From: Cherax quadricarinatus
Lineage: Eukaryota > Arthropoda > Malacostraca > Decapoda > Parastacidae
DNA: 64,000 nucleotides
Assembly (NCBI RefSeq): GCF_038502225.1
Contig: NC_091325.1
Location: 31,746,107 to 31,810,106 of the forward strand
Reading direction: 5' to 3'
A program made the translations under genes and the position numbers. Below are positions 45,245 to 58,395 of this stretch, in pieces (positions within the stretch are counted from its first letter, which is position 1; each line of letters starts with the position of its first letter). The notes beneath the pieces were generated by a model. The model was not told the DNA's origin and searched no databases. It saw only the letters and a program-made list of their open reading frames with translations.

Positions 45245-46330
45245 GAAACCGCTACAAAAGCAGGATTAACAGGAAAAGCCCTACAGTGGATTACATAATA
45301 GGAAAGAAACAATGAGTTATGGTACATGAGGTGTCGGAGTATGCTGAAGTGTCGAGTGGGGTTCCCACAAGGGTTAGTCCCATGGCCGATGCTGTTTCTT
45401 GCATATGAGAATGATTTGACAGAAGAGATAAGAGTGAATGGTGTCTCTGTTTGAAAACAACGTGAAACTAATTAGGAGAATACAAATTGATGAGAATCAG
45501 GTAAGACTATAAACAGATTAGGACAGGCTATCAGCCTGGTCTGATTAATGACTTTTGGAGTTTAATCCCACCAAGTGCAAAATCGTGAAACTTGGAGAAG
45601 GCCAAAGTAGCCCACAGACGGAGTACAGCCACTGGGGTCTAAGGCTGCAAACTTAACTCAAGGAAAAGAATTTTGGGGTGAGCATCACAACGAATCCATC
45701 CCTTGAGATGCACAAAACCAAATTACTGTTGTAGCATATGGGCGCCTGGTAAACCTAATAATACTATTTCTACATCTAATTAAGAAGTCATTTATGACAC
45801 TGTATTCTATATGCGTCAGTTCCATACTGGAATATGCAGCACCAGTGTGGAACACACACCAAGTGAAACACGTCAAGAAATTAGAAAAAGTGCAATTGAT
45901 TTGCAACAAGACTAGTCCTAGAGCAAATGGGAATGTCCTACAAGGAAAGGTTAATGGAACTCAAATTGTTGTCACTAGGGATAGGAGAGATAGGGGAGAA
46001 ATGATAACGACGTATAAAATACTGAGAGGAATTGACAAGGTGGAAAAGACAGGAATGTTTCAGAGATTCCACACAGGAACAAGGGGACACAACTGGAAGT
46101 TGAAAACTCAGATGAGCCAAAGAGATGTTAGGAAGTATTTGTTTAACCTCAGTGTTGTCAGGAAGTGTATCAATCTGGAGCGTGAAGTAGTGGAGGCAGG
46201 ATCCATACAGTGCTTTAAGAAGAGGTATGATAAAGCTCTTGAAGCTGGGAGAGGGTGGATCTATTAGCGAGTAGCGAAGAGGCGGGGCCAGGAGGTGTGA
46301 ATCGACCCCTGCAACCACAAACAAGGGAGT

Positions 46331-46352
46331 ACACACACACACATACACACAC
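46331..46352. repeat. Short (CA)n tail of F1 copy g
   Basis: ACACACACACATACACACACAC directly after the LINE 3' end; copy h starts inside it. Confidence 0.85.
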
Positions 46353-46663
46353 AGGAGACGTGAAAACGACATACAAAATACTGTGTGGAATTGACAAGGT
46401 GGACAGAGACAGGTTGTTCTAGAGATGGGACACAGAAAATTCAGATAAATCAAAGAGATGTTAGGAATATTTCTTTAGTCATATAGTTTTCAGGAAGTGG
46501 AATAGTCTGACAAGTGACGTAGTGGAGGCAGGAACCATACATAATTTTAAGACGAGGTATGATCAAGTTCATGGAGCAGGGAGGGAGAGAACTTAGTAGC
46601 GATAAGTGAAGAGACGGAGCCAGGAGCTATGTATCGACCCCTGCAATCACAAATAGGTGAGTG
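46353..46663 (+). pseudogene. F1 LINE copy h, 3' end
   Basis: Starts at the GDMITTYKIL region (ggagacgtgaaaacgacatac) and has the nonsense change ttctagagatgg (TAG for the CAG of FQRW), then a small deletion and the 3' UTR ending caatcacaaataggtgagtgc. It shares its mutations with the end of copy i. Confidence 0.87.
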
Positions 46664-46742
46664 CACACACACACGCACACACACTCACACATACACACAC
46701 ACTCACACATACACACACAAAGACATACACACACAAACTCAA

Positions 46743-46773
<31 letters not shown>

Positions 46774-46855
46774 AACACACACACACACACATACACACAC
46801 ACACACAGGAACAAGCACTTGTAAGCTGTAGTACACACACAAACACACACATACA
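46664..46855. repeat. (CA)n tract with specific interruptions
   Basis: CA repeat interrupted by CGC, CTC, CATAC and AAAGACATAC words in an order that recurs at 51,798-51,880. Confidence 0.93.
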
Positions 46856-46889
46856 CAGGATTTCACACCGTCCTGTGAACTGACCATCT

Positions 46890-47813
<924 letters not shown>

Positions 47814-47815
47814 CA

Positions 47816-48919
47816 TGGTGGGGACTCACAGGAACCAAGGATCAGATGAGAATGGTTCTGGTAGGGAGGAGTGGATGGAGGAGCAGTGGAAAAGGATGGA
47901 ACAAGAGTGGGAGAGAAAATTAGGAGAGCTTTCTGAAAAAAATGGAGAAAGAGCTCTCTGTGAAATTGGAAAAGAGGTTGGAGAAGGAGACAAAGAATTG
48001 GGAGGCACAAGTCGATACTGCAGTAGCCAAGATAAGGGTCCTAGAAGTTGAGATAAACAGGCTGAAGCGAGTTACAGGGGCAGTGACCAGAGAAGACACA
48101 GCATATGAAGCTGCAAGGCCGAACAGGAAGAAAGGAATTATGAATTATGCTAAGGTTATATCAGCCTGCCAAGGAGGACCAAAGAGTGAAAGGGAAGAAC
48201 AGATGGTTGCAGATGGAGAGGGTGATAGGTCGAATGCTGAGGCACAACCAGGCTATCAAGAGCCACTGGAAAAATCAAGGGAGAAACTGACCACATACAG
48301 GCAGGATCCAGAGTCACAGAGGGTGAGGCAATGGGAGGAAGAAAGGGCAAAATCAGTGTTTATCCATGGGCTTCAGGAGAGAAAGGAAAGGACACACACT
48401 GAAAGGAAGCAGGAAGAAAGAAAGAAAATTGAGAAAATCATCACGGAAATAGGTGAAGAGATGGACGAGATTGTAAATTTTCAGAGAATAGGGGGGTACT
48501 CGAAGGGGAGAAACCGACCAATCAAGCTGATTCTCAGGACGGAAACAGTGCGGAACAGGATCCTCCAAGAGAAACCACGATTGAAATACTCGGAAGAGTA
48601 CAAGAGGGTGTTCCTAGACAGAGACAGAACAAAATCAGAACGACAGCAGCTGAGGGAGAGGACAAAAAAGCGAAAGGAGCTAGGAAAAGAGACAAGGATG
48701 GAACCAGCAGATGTCAGTCAGAGCAGAACAGAACAGCAAGGGCAAGCACACACACAACTATTCTCAGAACCATACAACCTCATCACCACCCAATCCCAAC
48801 ACACTATAATCCATACCCACAGCCTCCACCCAACACCGAGCTATAGAATTCCCACAGTATGCCACCAGGTCTCCCACCCTCACAGGCCCCCCAAACCACA
48901 GTGTTGGAAAGGAAACTGA
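47816..48919 (+). pseudogene. F1 LINE copy i, ORF1 (RNA-binding protein), one frameshift
   Basis: Starts MVGTHRNQGSDENGSGREEW. A run of seven A's at 47,935-47,941 shifts the frame, after which KELSVKLEKRLEKETKNWEA continues as a strong coiled coil with heptads (VAKIRVLEVEINRLKR). An RRM-like region follows: SVFIHGLQERKE, MDEIVNFQRIGGYSKGRNRP, IKLILRTETVRNRIL and FLDRDRTKSERQQLRERTKK. The C-terminus is Gln/His/Pro-rich. ORF1 proteins of this type trimerise through the coiled coil and chaperone the LINE RNA. The frame ends at 48,919, overlapping the start of the endonuclease frame (KLKVWYTNADGV). Confidence 0.8.
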
Positions 48920-51797
48920 AGGTATGGTACACAAACGCTGATGGAGTAACAAATAAGTGGGAGGAGTGGCATGAAAGAGTCAAAGAAGCATCACCGGACA
49001 TCATAGCTCTACAGAAACCAAGCTTACAGGTATGATAACAGATGCCATCTTTCCAACGGGATACCAATTCCTGAGGAAAGACAGAGGGAACAGGGGGTGG
49101 AGGATGGCGTTGCTGTTCAAAAAATCGCTGGAATTTTGATGAGCTGGAGAGAGGAGACAGCGGAGAAGAAAGTGATTACATAGTGAACACTTCACTCTGG
49201 AGGTCCCAAGGTAGTAATAGCAGTGATGTATAACCCACCACAGAACAGCAGGAGGCCAAGGCAAGAGTACGACGAGAGCAATAGAGCGATGGTTGACACA
49301 CTGGCTAGAGTGCTCAGAAGAGCTCATGCATGCAGGGCAAAGCTCCTGATCATGGGTGACTTTAACCACAAGGAGATCGATTGGGAGAACTTGGACCCAC
49401 ATGGGGACCAAGATACATGGAGGGCTAAGATGATGGAGGTGGTACTGGAAAACTTCATGTGCCAACACGTAAGGGACACTACAAGAGAGAGGAGGAGGAT
49501 GAACCAGCAAGGCTGGACTTAGTATTCACATTGAGTAGTGCAGATATCGAGGACATCACATATGAAAGACCCCTTGGGGCCAGTGACCATGTGGTTTTAA
49601 GCTTCGAATACACAGTAGAGCTACAAGTGGAGGCAGAAGCAGGAAGGCCAGGACGAATGAAGCCAAACTACAAGAAAGGGGACTACACAGGAATGAGGAA
49701 CTACCTGAATGGGGTTCAGTGGGACAGAGAACTGGCAGGGAAGCCAGTTAATGAGATGATGGAATATGTAGCAACAAAATGCAAGGAGGCTGAGGAGAGG
49801 TTTGTACCCAAGGGTAACAGGAATAATGAAAAAGCCATGATGAGCCCATGGTTTACCCAAAGGTGCAGGGAGGCAAAAACCAAGTGTGCTAGGGAGTGGA
49901 AGAAATATAGAAGGCAAAGGACCCAGGAGAATAAGGAGAACAGTCGTAGAGCCAGAAACGAATATGCACAGATAAGAAGGGAGGCCCAAAGACAATATGA
50001 AAATGACATAGCAGCGAAAGCCAAATCTGACCCGAAACTGCTGTACAGCCACATCAGGAGGAAAACAACAGTCAAGGACCAGGTAATCAGGCTAAGGAAG
50101 GAAGGAGGAGAGACAACAAGAAATGACCGTGAAGTATGTGAAGAACTCAACAAGGGATTCAAAGAAGTGTTCACAGAGGAGACAGAAGGGACTCCAGAAA
50201 GACGGAGAGGTGGGGCACACCACCAAGTGCTGGACACAGTGCACACAACCGAGGAAGAAGTGAAGAGGCTTCTGAGTGAGCTAGATACCTCAAAGGCAAT
50301 GGGGCCAGATAACATCTCCCCATGGGTATTGAGAGAGGGAGCAGAGGCGCTATGTGTACCCCTAACAACAATATTCAATACATCTATCGAAACAGGGAGA
50401 TTGCCTGAGGCATGGAAGACAGCAAATGTGGTCCCAATCTTTAAAAAAGGAGACAGACATGAAGCATTAAACTACAGACCAGTGTCGCTGACATGTATAG
50501 TATGCAAAATCATGGAGAAGATTATCAGGAGAAGAGTGGTGGAACACCTAGAAAGGAACGATTTCATCAACAGCAGCCAACATGGTTTCAGGGACGGGAA
50601 ATCCTGTGTCACAAACCTACTGGAGTTCTATGACATGGTGACAGCAGTAAGACAAGAGAGAGAGCGGGGTGGGTGGATTGCATTTTCTTGGACTGCAAGA
50701 AGGCCTTTGACACAGTTCCACACAAGAGACTGGTGCAAAAACTGGAGGACCAAGCAGGGATAACAGGGAAGGCACTACAATGGATCAGGGAATACTTGTC
50801 AGGAAGACAGCAGCGAGTCATGGTACGTGGCGAGGTGTCAGAGTGGGCACCTGTGACCAGCGGGGTCCCGCAGGGGTCAGTCCTAGGACCAGTGCTGTTT
50901 CTGGTATTTGTGAACAACATGTCGGAAGGAATAGACTCTGAGGTGTCCCTGTTTGCAGATGACGTTAAGTTGATGAGAAGAATTCACTCGATCGAAGACC
51001 AGGCAGAACTACAAAGGGATCTGGACAGGCTGCAGACCTGGTCCAGCAATTGGCTCCTGGAGTTCAATCCCACCAAGTGCAAAGTCATGAAGATTGGGGA
51101 GGGGCAAAGAAGACCGCAGACGGAGTACAGTCTAGGGGGCCAGAGACTACAAACCTCACTCAAGGAAAAAGATCTTAGGGTGAGTATAACACCAGGCACA
51201 TCTCCTGAAGCGCACATCAACCAAATAACTGCTGCAGCACATGGGCGCCTAGCAAACCTCAGAACAGCATTCCGACATCTTAATAAGGAATCATTCAGGA
51301 CCCTGTACACCGTGTATGTTAGGCCCATATTGGAGTATGCGGCACCAGTTTGGAACCCACACCCAGCCAAGCACGTGAAGAAACTAGAGAAAGTGCAAAG
51401 GTTTGCAACAAGACTAGTCCCAGAGCTAAGAGGTATGTCCTACGAGGAGAGGTTAAGGGAAATCAACCTGACGACACTGGAGGACAGGAGAGATAGGGGG
51501 GACATGATAACGACATACAAAATACTGAGAGGAATTGACAAGGTGGACAGAGACAGGATGTTCTAGAGATGGAACACAGGGGAACAGTTCAGATAAATCA
51601 ATCACAGATGTTAGGAATATTTCTTCAGTCATATAGTAGTCAGTAAGTGGAATAGTCTGGGAAGTGACGTAGTGGAGGCAGGAACCATACATAATTTTAA
51701 GACGAGGTATGATCAAGTTCATGGAGCAGGGAGAGAGAGAACTTAGTAGCGATAAGTGAAGAGACGGAGCCAGGACCCCTGCAATCACAAATAGGTG
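48915..51797 (+). pseudogene. F1 LINE copy i, ORF2 (EN-RT) and 3' UTR, several frameshifts
   Basis: EN: VWYTNADGVTNKWEE (N-terminal Asn motif), then ASPDIIAL and ETKLTG in the next frame (one base lost near 49,010), MYNPPQNSRRPRQEYDE, LLIMGDFNHKEIDWE and, in the third piece, LDLVFTLSS and ASDHVV. The linker and RT frame runs 49,459-50,690 (AMGPDNISPWVL, NYRPVSLTC, QHGFRDGKSC), then a one-base loss near 50,690 moves the RT to the frame 50,673-51,566 (DCKKAFDTVPHKRLV, GVPQGSVLGP, SLFADDVKLM). It ends at TAG 51,564-51,566 (FQRW to F-stop-RW). The 3' end has a small deletion and the normal tail into CA. With ORF1 this is the most complete F1 copy, about 4 kb. Domain order EN then RT is typical of CR1/jockey-group LINEs. 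Confidence 0.88.
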
Positions 51798-52014
<217 letters not shown>

Positions 52015-52019
52015 TAATA

Positions 52020-53788
52020 ATAGGTACAATAATGAACAGAAGTCCAGGATGGAGTAAATCTGTCAAGCAGCCTTCTATGTTTCACTTAAAGGCAGTCTTA
52101 GTTACTCAAGAGTACAGGTAAATTGTAAATTTGAAGGGCAGGAAACCGTAGAGCCAGAAGGAAGTGAAGGAGGTGTGTTGCAATATCTAGATATTATCAT
52201 ATATGGTCTGATGAGCAAATTGGATAAGGAATGCAAAACAAAAATAATTTTCTTTCTAGAGGAAACTGAGATGTGTAACATGGCAAGCGAGAAGCACTTG
52301 AAGTATGTGAAAAACACTGTAATGGCTGAATAGAGGACTCATTTACTAAACAAGATGAGAATACAGTGAGCTGATGAATATTTTCAAAGAACTGGGAGGT
52401 AATCTGAGAAAAATAGCATCCCAAAAAAGTTAATTCTCTAAACAGTCACCTGCCCCTCCTGTACTGATGTATAAACACCATCCCCAGTCCTTCCTGAGCC
52501 ATTCCAGGCATTTTCTCAACGAGCAGAAATATTAATTCACAACAGAGTATACTACAGGAAAGAAAGCTCAATGTGGAACACAAAGTGGATGAATTGCCGA
52601 CCAAAAGTGAAGCGAATATAGAATGGATATTGGGCATCATAGGCATTACAGAGACGAAACTCCCCGAAATGATAACATATTCATTATTTCCTGTAGAGTA
52701 CCAGGTAATGAGGAAAGAACGAGGTGACATAGAAGGGGAAGGGATGACTTGTTAATTTGAAATTAGTGAAGTTTTGGAGAGATGAAAATGAGCTAGTTGA
52801 TTAAATAATGAGATACAATCAAAACTGGGGGATCCTGGGGACCCATAGCAATGGTAACAGTGATTTACAACCAATCACCAAGCAATAGGAGACCAAGTCA
52901 GCAATATAAAGAGAATGACATGGCAGTGATTGACACCTTAGCAAAAGCAGCAAGGAGAACTTATGTGGCTAAAGTGAAGATTTTAACCATTGGTGATTTC
53001 AGCCTAAATGATACTGACTGAGAAAACTGGGACCCACATGGGGGTAGGATGGGGAAAGTAGTTAGGGAAACATTCATATCAGCAAGTTTAGGACAACAAG
53101 GGAAGGAAAAGGATTAGAATCCATCAAGATTAAGATAATATAAGATTGGATCTTGTTTTAACCACAAGTACATCACATATAGGTGAAAAAGAAAATGAGA
53201 GCCCCTGTGTGCTAGTGACCGCACACTACTGATCTTCATATTTCTTGTGGAACTAAATATTGAGGGTGAAGAGGCAGGTGACGGGGTGTGAGACACAAGA
53301 CTTCAGGAAAGGGAACCTTGAAGAAATGAGAGAGTTCTTAAATACGGTGTAGTGGGAAAGGGAGCTCGAAGGAAAGTAACCGAATAAGATGATGGTACAC
53401 TAGCCGTGAAGTTCCAGGATGGAAAAGAGAAATTCATTCCAAGAAGAATGGGAATTCTCAACCAAAGATGCAGAGAAGAAAATCGAAAATAAGAAGAGCT
53501 TGATAAAGCTGCAGAACGGGAAAGAAAATCGAAAACAGAGAAGAGAGAGGGAGTGCAAGAAACAAATTTGCAAAGGTGTGTAAAGATTTTAAACAGCAGT
53601 TTAAGCGTGATACAACAGCAAAACGCAATACGAAGCCAAAACTACGTCACAGCCACATCAGAAGAGAGAAGCCAGTAAAAGACATCGAATATCGATTCAA
53701 GAAGGAAGAGGAATATAACACTTGCAACTGTAAAGAAGTCTCTGAAGTACTGAACATACGATTTAAACACGTATTCTCAATGGGAGCA
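52020..53788 (+). pseudogene. F1-related LINE (F1'), left part: ORF1 end, EN and linker, old
   Basis: A very decayed relative of F1. Traces: FQRTGR and IPKKLIL near 52,390-52,430 (ORF1 end), ERKLNVEHKVDELPTK, GIIGITETKLPEM (EN glutamate motif, 52,637-52,675), VIYNQSPSNRRPSQQY (52,860), TIGDFSLNDTD (52,990) and the linker CKDFKQQFKRDTTAK, RHSHIRREKPVKD, VSEVLNIRFKHVFS (to 53,787). It is interrupted here by the family-3 LINE and resumes near 58,395. Confidence 0.75.
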
Positions 53789-55699
53789 TAAGAACATAAG
53801 AAAGGAACACTACAACAGGCCTACTGGCCTATGCGAGGCAGGTCCAATTCTCCCACCGGCTTAAGCCAATGCTTTGACCTAGTCAGGTCAGTCACGTCAC
53901 TTAAGGGAGGAGCACGGCCTCCGACCTAGTAGCACAAGCTAGTCAGGTCCAACTCACACCCTCCCACACCCACTCATGTATTTACACAACCTATTTTTAA
54001 AACTACACAACGTCTTAGCTTCAATGACGGTACTCGGGAGTTTGTTCCATTCATTCCAGTGCTTTCTTATATCCTTCGTGAATCTGAATTTTTCCAATTT
54101 AAAGCCATTGCTGCGAGTCCAGTCTATGTTAGATATTTTCAGCACGCTATTTACATCCCCTTTATTAATTCCTGTTTTCCATTTACACACCTCAATCATA
54201 TCCCCCCTAATTCTATGCCTTTCTAGATAGTGCAGATTCAGGGCCCTCAGTCTATCCTCATAGGGAAGATTTCTGATACATGGGATCAACTTTGTCATCC
54301 TCCTTTGTACGTTTTCCAGAGCATTTATATCCATTCTGTAATACGGTGACCAGAACTGAGCAACATAATCTAAATGAAGCCTAACCAATGATATATAGAG
54401 TTGTAATAAAGTTGGTAGAATTACCGACAATATGTAAAGTAAAAGGACACAAGTGCAACTAATGTGACATTTATTGTGGCAACGTTTCGCTCTCCAGGAG
54501 CTTTATCAAGCCATTGAATGGCTTGATAAAGCTCCTGGAGAGCGAAACGTTGCCACAATAAATGTCACATTAGTTGCACTTGTGTCCTTTTACTTTACAT
54601 ATATAGAGTTGAAGAACAACCTGAGGACTTCTATTATTTATACTTCTTGCTATGAAGCCAAGGATTCTGTTAGCTTTATTGCGAACACTAATGCACTGTT
54701 GTCTTTGTTTCAGATTACTGCTAATCAGAACTCCTAAATCCTTTTCGCAATCAGTAATAATAAGATCTTCATTATTTAATTTATATGTGGCATGGTTATT
54801 TTCCTGTACAACATTTAGAACTGTGCATTTGTCTATACTAAACTGTATGTGCCACTTCTCTGTCCATTGATTTAATGTCCTCATTAGAATGAATTGGACG
54901 GCCTATTTTGGTGTCATCAGCAAATTTGCTTATGTCGCTGTTTATTCACTCATCTATGTCGTTTATGTAAATTGTGAACAACAACGGGCCCAATATTGAC
55001 CCCTGTGGAACACCGCTTGTGACGTGCCCCCATTCTGATTTCTCCCCATTTATGCAAAGTCTCTGCTGCTTATTTGTCAACCGGGCCTCTACCCAGGAAA
55101 AAAATTCTCCTATTCCGTGTGCCTTAAGTTATCTTAATAGCCTCTGATGTGGAACTCTATCGAAAGTCTTTCTGAAGTCCATATACACAATATCATATTC
55201 AATACTATGATCTACCTCCTCAAATACCTTAGTGAAGAAAGTTAGTAAATTCATAAGACAGGAACGCCCCTTTGTAAGACCGTGTTGAGATTCATTAATC
55301 AATTTATGCCCTGTAAGATGGCTACGAATTGCTTCGGCAATTATTTATTCCATAAATTTACCAACTATTGGTCTATAGTTTGAAGCTATGGACCTATCAC
55401 CTGGCTTGTAACACAGGTATTACATTTGCAATTTTCCACTTGTCTGGCACAATGCCAATTTGTTGTGATATATTGGAAAGATTAGCCAAAGGTTTGCTAA
55501 GTTCCTCTTTACATTCCCTTAACACCCTTGCAAACAGTTCGTCAGGGCCTGGGGATTTGTAGGTTTTAATTTCTCAATTTGTCTGAGGACAATAACACTA
55601 GTTACCCTAATTATGCATGGTTTGTTATCGTCTTGTTCTATACATTTTATTATTTCTGGAATTTCGCTAGTATCTTCCTGAGTAAAAACTGAGAGGAAG
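53789..55699 (-). pseudogene. Family-3 (F3) LINE, RT and 3' end (minus strand), part 1
   Basis: Minus strand. The 3' tail at 53,789-53,815 ends with ATAAGAACATAAGAA complement-type repeats (TTCTTATGTTCTTAT). RT blocks read on the minus strand: ALTNCLQGC region, [56 protein letters not shown] (about 54,900), WHIQFSIDKC, CEKDLGVLISSNLK, then LVRLHLDYVAQFWSP and the C-terminal domain (NVQRRMTKLIPCIRNLPYEDRL) to about 53,954. It is CR1-like by motif, with many stops. It contains the P4 insertion (54,404-54,598) and is split by an F2 insertion at 55,700. Confidence 0.85.
54404..54598. mobile_element. Palindromic hammerhead-like element P4
   Basis: A 195-bp insertion flanked by ATATATAGAGTTG at 54391-54403 and 54599-54611 (13-bp duplication). 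It is an almost perfect hairpin around 54,515. Right arm: CTTGATAA, stem AGCTC-CTGG-GAGCG-type, GAAA (54544-54547), then ACGTT (54547-54551) and AATGT (54561-54565), which can pair as a 5-bp stem III directly before C (54566). The core is degenerate (CTTGATAA for CTGATGA). The left end carries the unpaired tail. The disrupted F3 RT reads through cleanly when the insertion and one duplication copy are removed. Confidence 0.82.
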
Positions 55700-57811
55700 C
55701 ATGTTCTAGGCATATTCCCCTAAGAAAGAAGAAGAGCAGGAGTAAACTGGAGAGAAAAAGACGCTCCCTCTACAGAAGACGACGAAGAGTCACTGAGCTC
55801 CTCAGGAGTGCTAGAATATCTGATACACGAAAGGAGGCGCTGACCAGGGAAGTGGAAACTATCGAACTTAAGCTAAATGACTCTTACAGGAACCAGGAGA
55901 GGCAGGAGGAGCTTAAAGCTATTAGTGAAATTGAAAGAAATTCAAAATATTTCTTTTCATATGCCAAAAACAAGGCAAATACACAGATGACAACAAGGAA
56001 ATGAGTGAAATATTGAAATCCCAGTACGACTCTGTGTTTAGTGAACCACTAATCGGTCTGAGGATCGACGACCTAAATGATTTCTTCATGAATGAGCCTC
56101 AAAACTCCATAAATGTATGCCAGATTTCCGACATTACCCTATCTCCGATAGATTTCGAAAAAGCCATTGACAACATGCCTATGCACTCAGCCCCGGGCCC
56201 AGACTCGTGGAACTCTGTTTTCATTAAGAACTGCAAGAAACCCCTCTCGCGTGCCCTAAGTACACTATGGAGGAGGAGCTTGGACATGGGTGAAATTCCA
56301 CAGTCACTTAAAACAACGGATATAGCCCCACTCCATAAAGGTGGCAGCAAAGCATTAGCTAAGAACTATAGACCAATAGCTCTGACGTCCCACATCATAA
56401 AAATCTTTGAAAGAGTGCTAAGAAGCAGGATTGCAAATCACCTGGATTCCCAAAATCTGCACAATCCAGGGCAACATGGGTTCAGGGCAGGTCGCTCCTG
56501 CCTCTCACAACTACTGGATCACTATGACATGGCCTTGGATGCACTGGAAGAAAATCAGAATGCAGATGTAATATACACAGACTTTGCAAAAGCATTTGAC
56601 AAATGCGATCATGGCGTAATAGCCCATAAAATACGTGCTAAAGGAATAACTGGGAAAGTGGGGAGATGGATCTTCAACTTCCTAACAAATCGAACACAAA
56701 GAGTAGTGGTCAACAGAGTTAAATCGGAGGCTGCCATAGTGAAGAGCTCTGTTCCACAAGGCACAGTACTCGCCCCCATCTTGTTCCTTATCCTCATATC
56801 AGACATAAACAGAGATATACACCACAGCACCGTATCATCCTTTGCGGATGATACTAGGATCTGCATGAGGCTGTCATCTGCTGAGGACGCGGTTAACCTC
56901 CAAGAAGATATAAACAAAGTTTTCCAGTGGGCAACGGTAAACAATATGATGTTCAATGAGGACAAATTCCAACTACTCCGTTATGGAAAACTGGAGGAGA
57001 TAATAACTAGAACAGAGTATACTACTGACTCCGGCCATACAATAGAGCGGAAAAATAATGTAAGGGACCTGGGAGTAGTAATGTCTGAGGATCTCACTTT
57101 CAAGGATCACAACAGTGCCACGATCGCACGTGCAAAGAAAATGATAGGATGGATAATGAGAACTTTCAAAACGAGAGATGCCAAGCCCATGATGATCCTT
57201 TTCAAATCACTTGTTCTCTCTAGGCTGGAATACTGCTGTACATTAACATCTCCATTCAAAGCAGGTGAAATCGCAGATCTAGAGAGTGTACAGAGATCCT
57301 TTACTGCACGTATAAGTTCTGTCAAGCACCTTAACTACTGGGAACGCTTGGAAGCACTTGACTTGTACTCGTTGGAACCCAGGAGGGAGAGATATATCAT
57401 AATCTACACTTGGAAAATCTTGGAAGGAATGGTCCCAAATCTGCACACAGAAATCACTCCCTACGAAAGTAAAAGACTGGGCAGGCGATGCAAAATGCCC
57501 CCAATAAAAAGTAGGGGCGCCATTGGTACACTAAGAGAAAACACCATAAGTGTCCGGGGCCCAAAACTGTTCAACAGCCTCCCATCAAGCATTAGGGGAA
57601 TTGCCAATAAACCCCTGGCTGCCTTCAAGAGAGAGCTGGACAGATAGCTAAAGTCAGTGCCGGATCAGCCGGGCTGTGGCTCGTACGTTGGACTGCGTGC
57701 GGCCAGCAGTAACAGCCTAGTTGATCAGGCCCTGATCCATCGGGAGGCCTGGTCATGGACCGGGCCGCGGGGGCGTTGATCCCCGGAATAACCTCCAGGT
57801 AACCTCCAGGT
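55700..57811 (+). pseudogene. F2 LINE copy a: RT and 3' end, one nonsense codon
   Basis: A 5'-truncated LINE inserted into F3 in opposite orientation. It starts in the EN-RT linker (basic segment, VTELLRSARISDTRKEALT) and has an open frame 56,001-57,647. RT blocks: MPMHSAPGPDSWNSVFIKNC, KNYRPIALTSHIIKIFERVL, GQHGFRAGRSCLSQLL, YTDFAKAFDKCDH, SSVPQGTVLAPILF and FADDTRI (residues 281-284 of this frame are FADD), then the thumb and C-terminal domain (LEYCCTLTSPFKAGEI, YWERLEALDLYSLEPRRER). TAG at 57,645-57,647 replaces Tyr of copy b; the frame continues to TGA at 57,777. The 3' end is AACCTCCAGGT repeated. No stop lies between 56,001 and 57,645, so it is recent. The frame lacks EN because of 5' truncation. 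Confidence 0.9.
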
Positions 57812-58395
57812 AAGTAGGTGCTCAAAAGTTCACACATTTCCTTATCACTGTCAGTGATCTGACCTGAGTTGCTCTTAAGTGGGCCTATCTTATCCCTAAT
57901 CTTACTTCTATATACCTGAAAGAATCCTTTCTTGTTTTTCTTATTCCTTTTTATATTTCTCTCTTTAATTGAATATATTGATTTCTTAACTGCATTTCCC
58001 CTCTTTTGATACGCTTATATATGCCTCTCTTTTGACCAATGAGATATTTTAATCTATTGTTTATCCATTTGGGATCCTTTTTGCTAGATCTAATATCTAC
58101 TTGGCACAAAAGTCGTCGGGCAGCCAGCACTATGCTCTGAAATACGTCATACTGGCAACCAAGATCATCTACCTGACCCATAGTCAGATCATCCCAATTT
58201 AGCCCACCCAGGTAATTTCTCAGTCCCATGAAGTCGGCCAAGTGGAAATCTGGGACAGAGACTTGATTGCAGTTATCTGGGTAATTCTATGATATATTGA
58301 AACTAAGTGATATGTGATAGCTTTCCTCTAACTCATCATTAACCACAAGATTATTACTAGTGACTCTTTGTCGGCAAGAACCAAGTCAAGCAGGT
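57812..58395 (-). pseudogene. F3 LINE, part 2: EN C-terminus and EN-RT linker
   Basis: Minus-strand continuation of F3 beyond the F2 insertion. From 58,395 downward: NLLDLVLADKESLV (end of EN), SVPDFHLADFMGLRNYLGGL, VFQSIVLAARRLL, KKDPKWINNRLKYLIGQKRGIYKRIKRGE (58,100-58,000) and MCELLSTY up to the junction, where FLSVFTQED continues on the other side at 55,690. AAG is present at both junctions. The element is 5' truncated near 58,395, where the older F1' sequence resumes. Confidence 0.82.
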
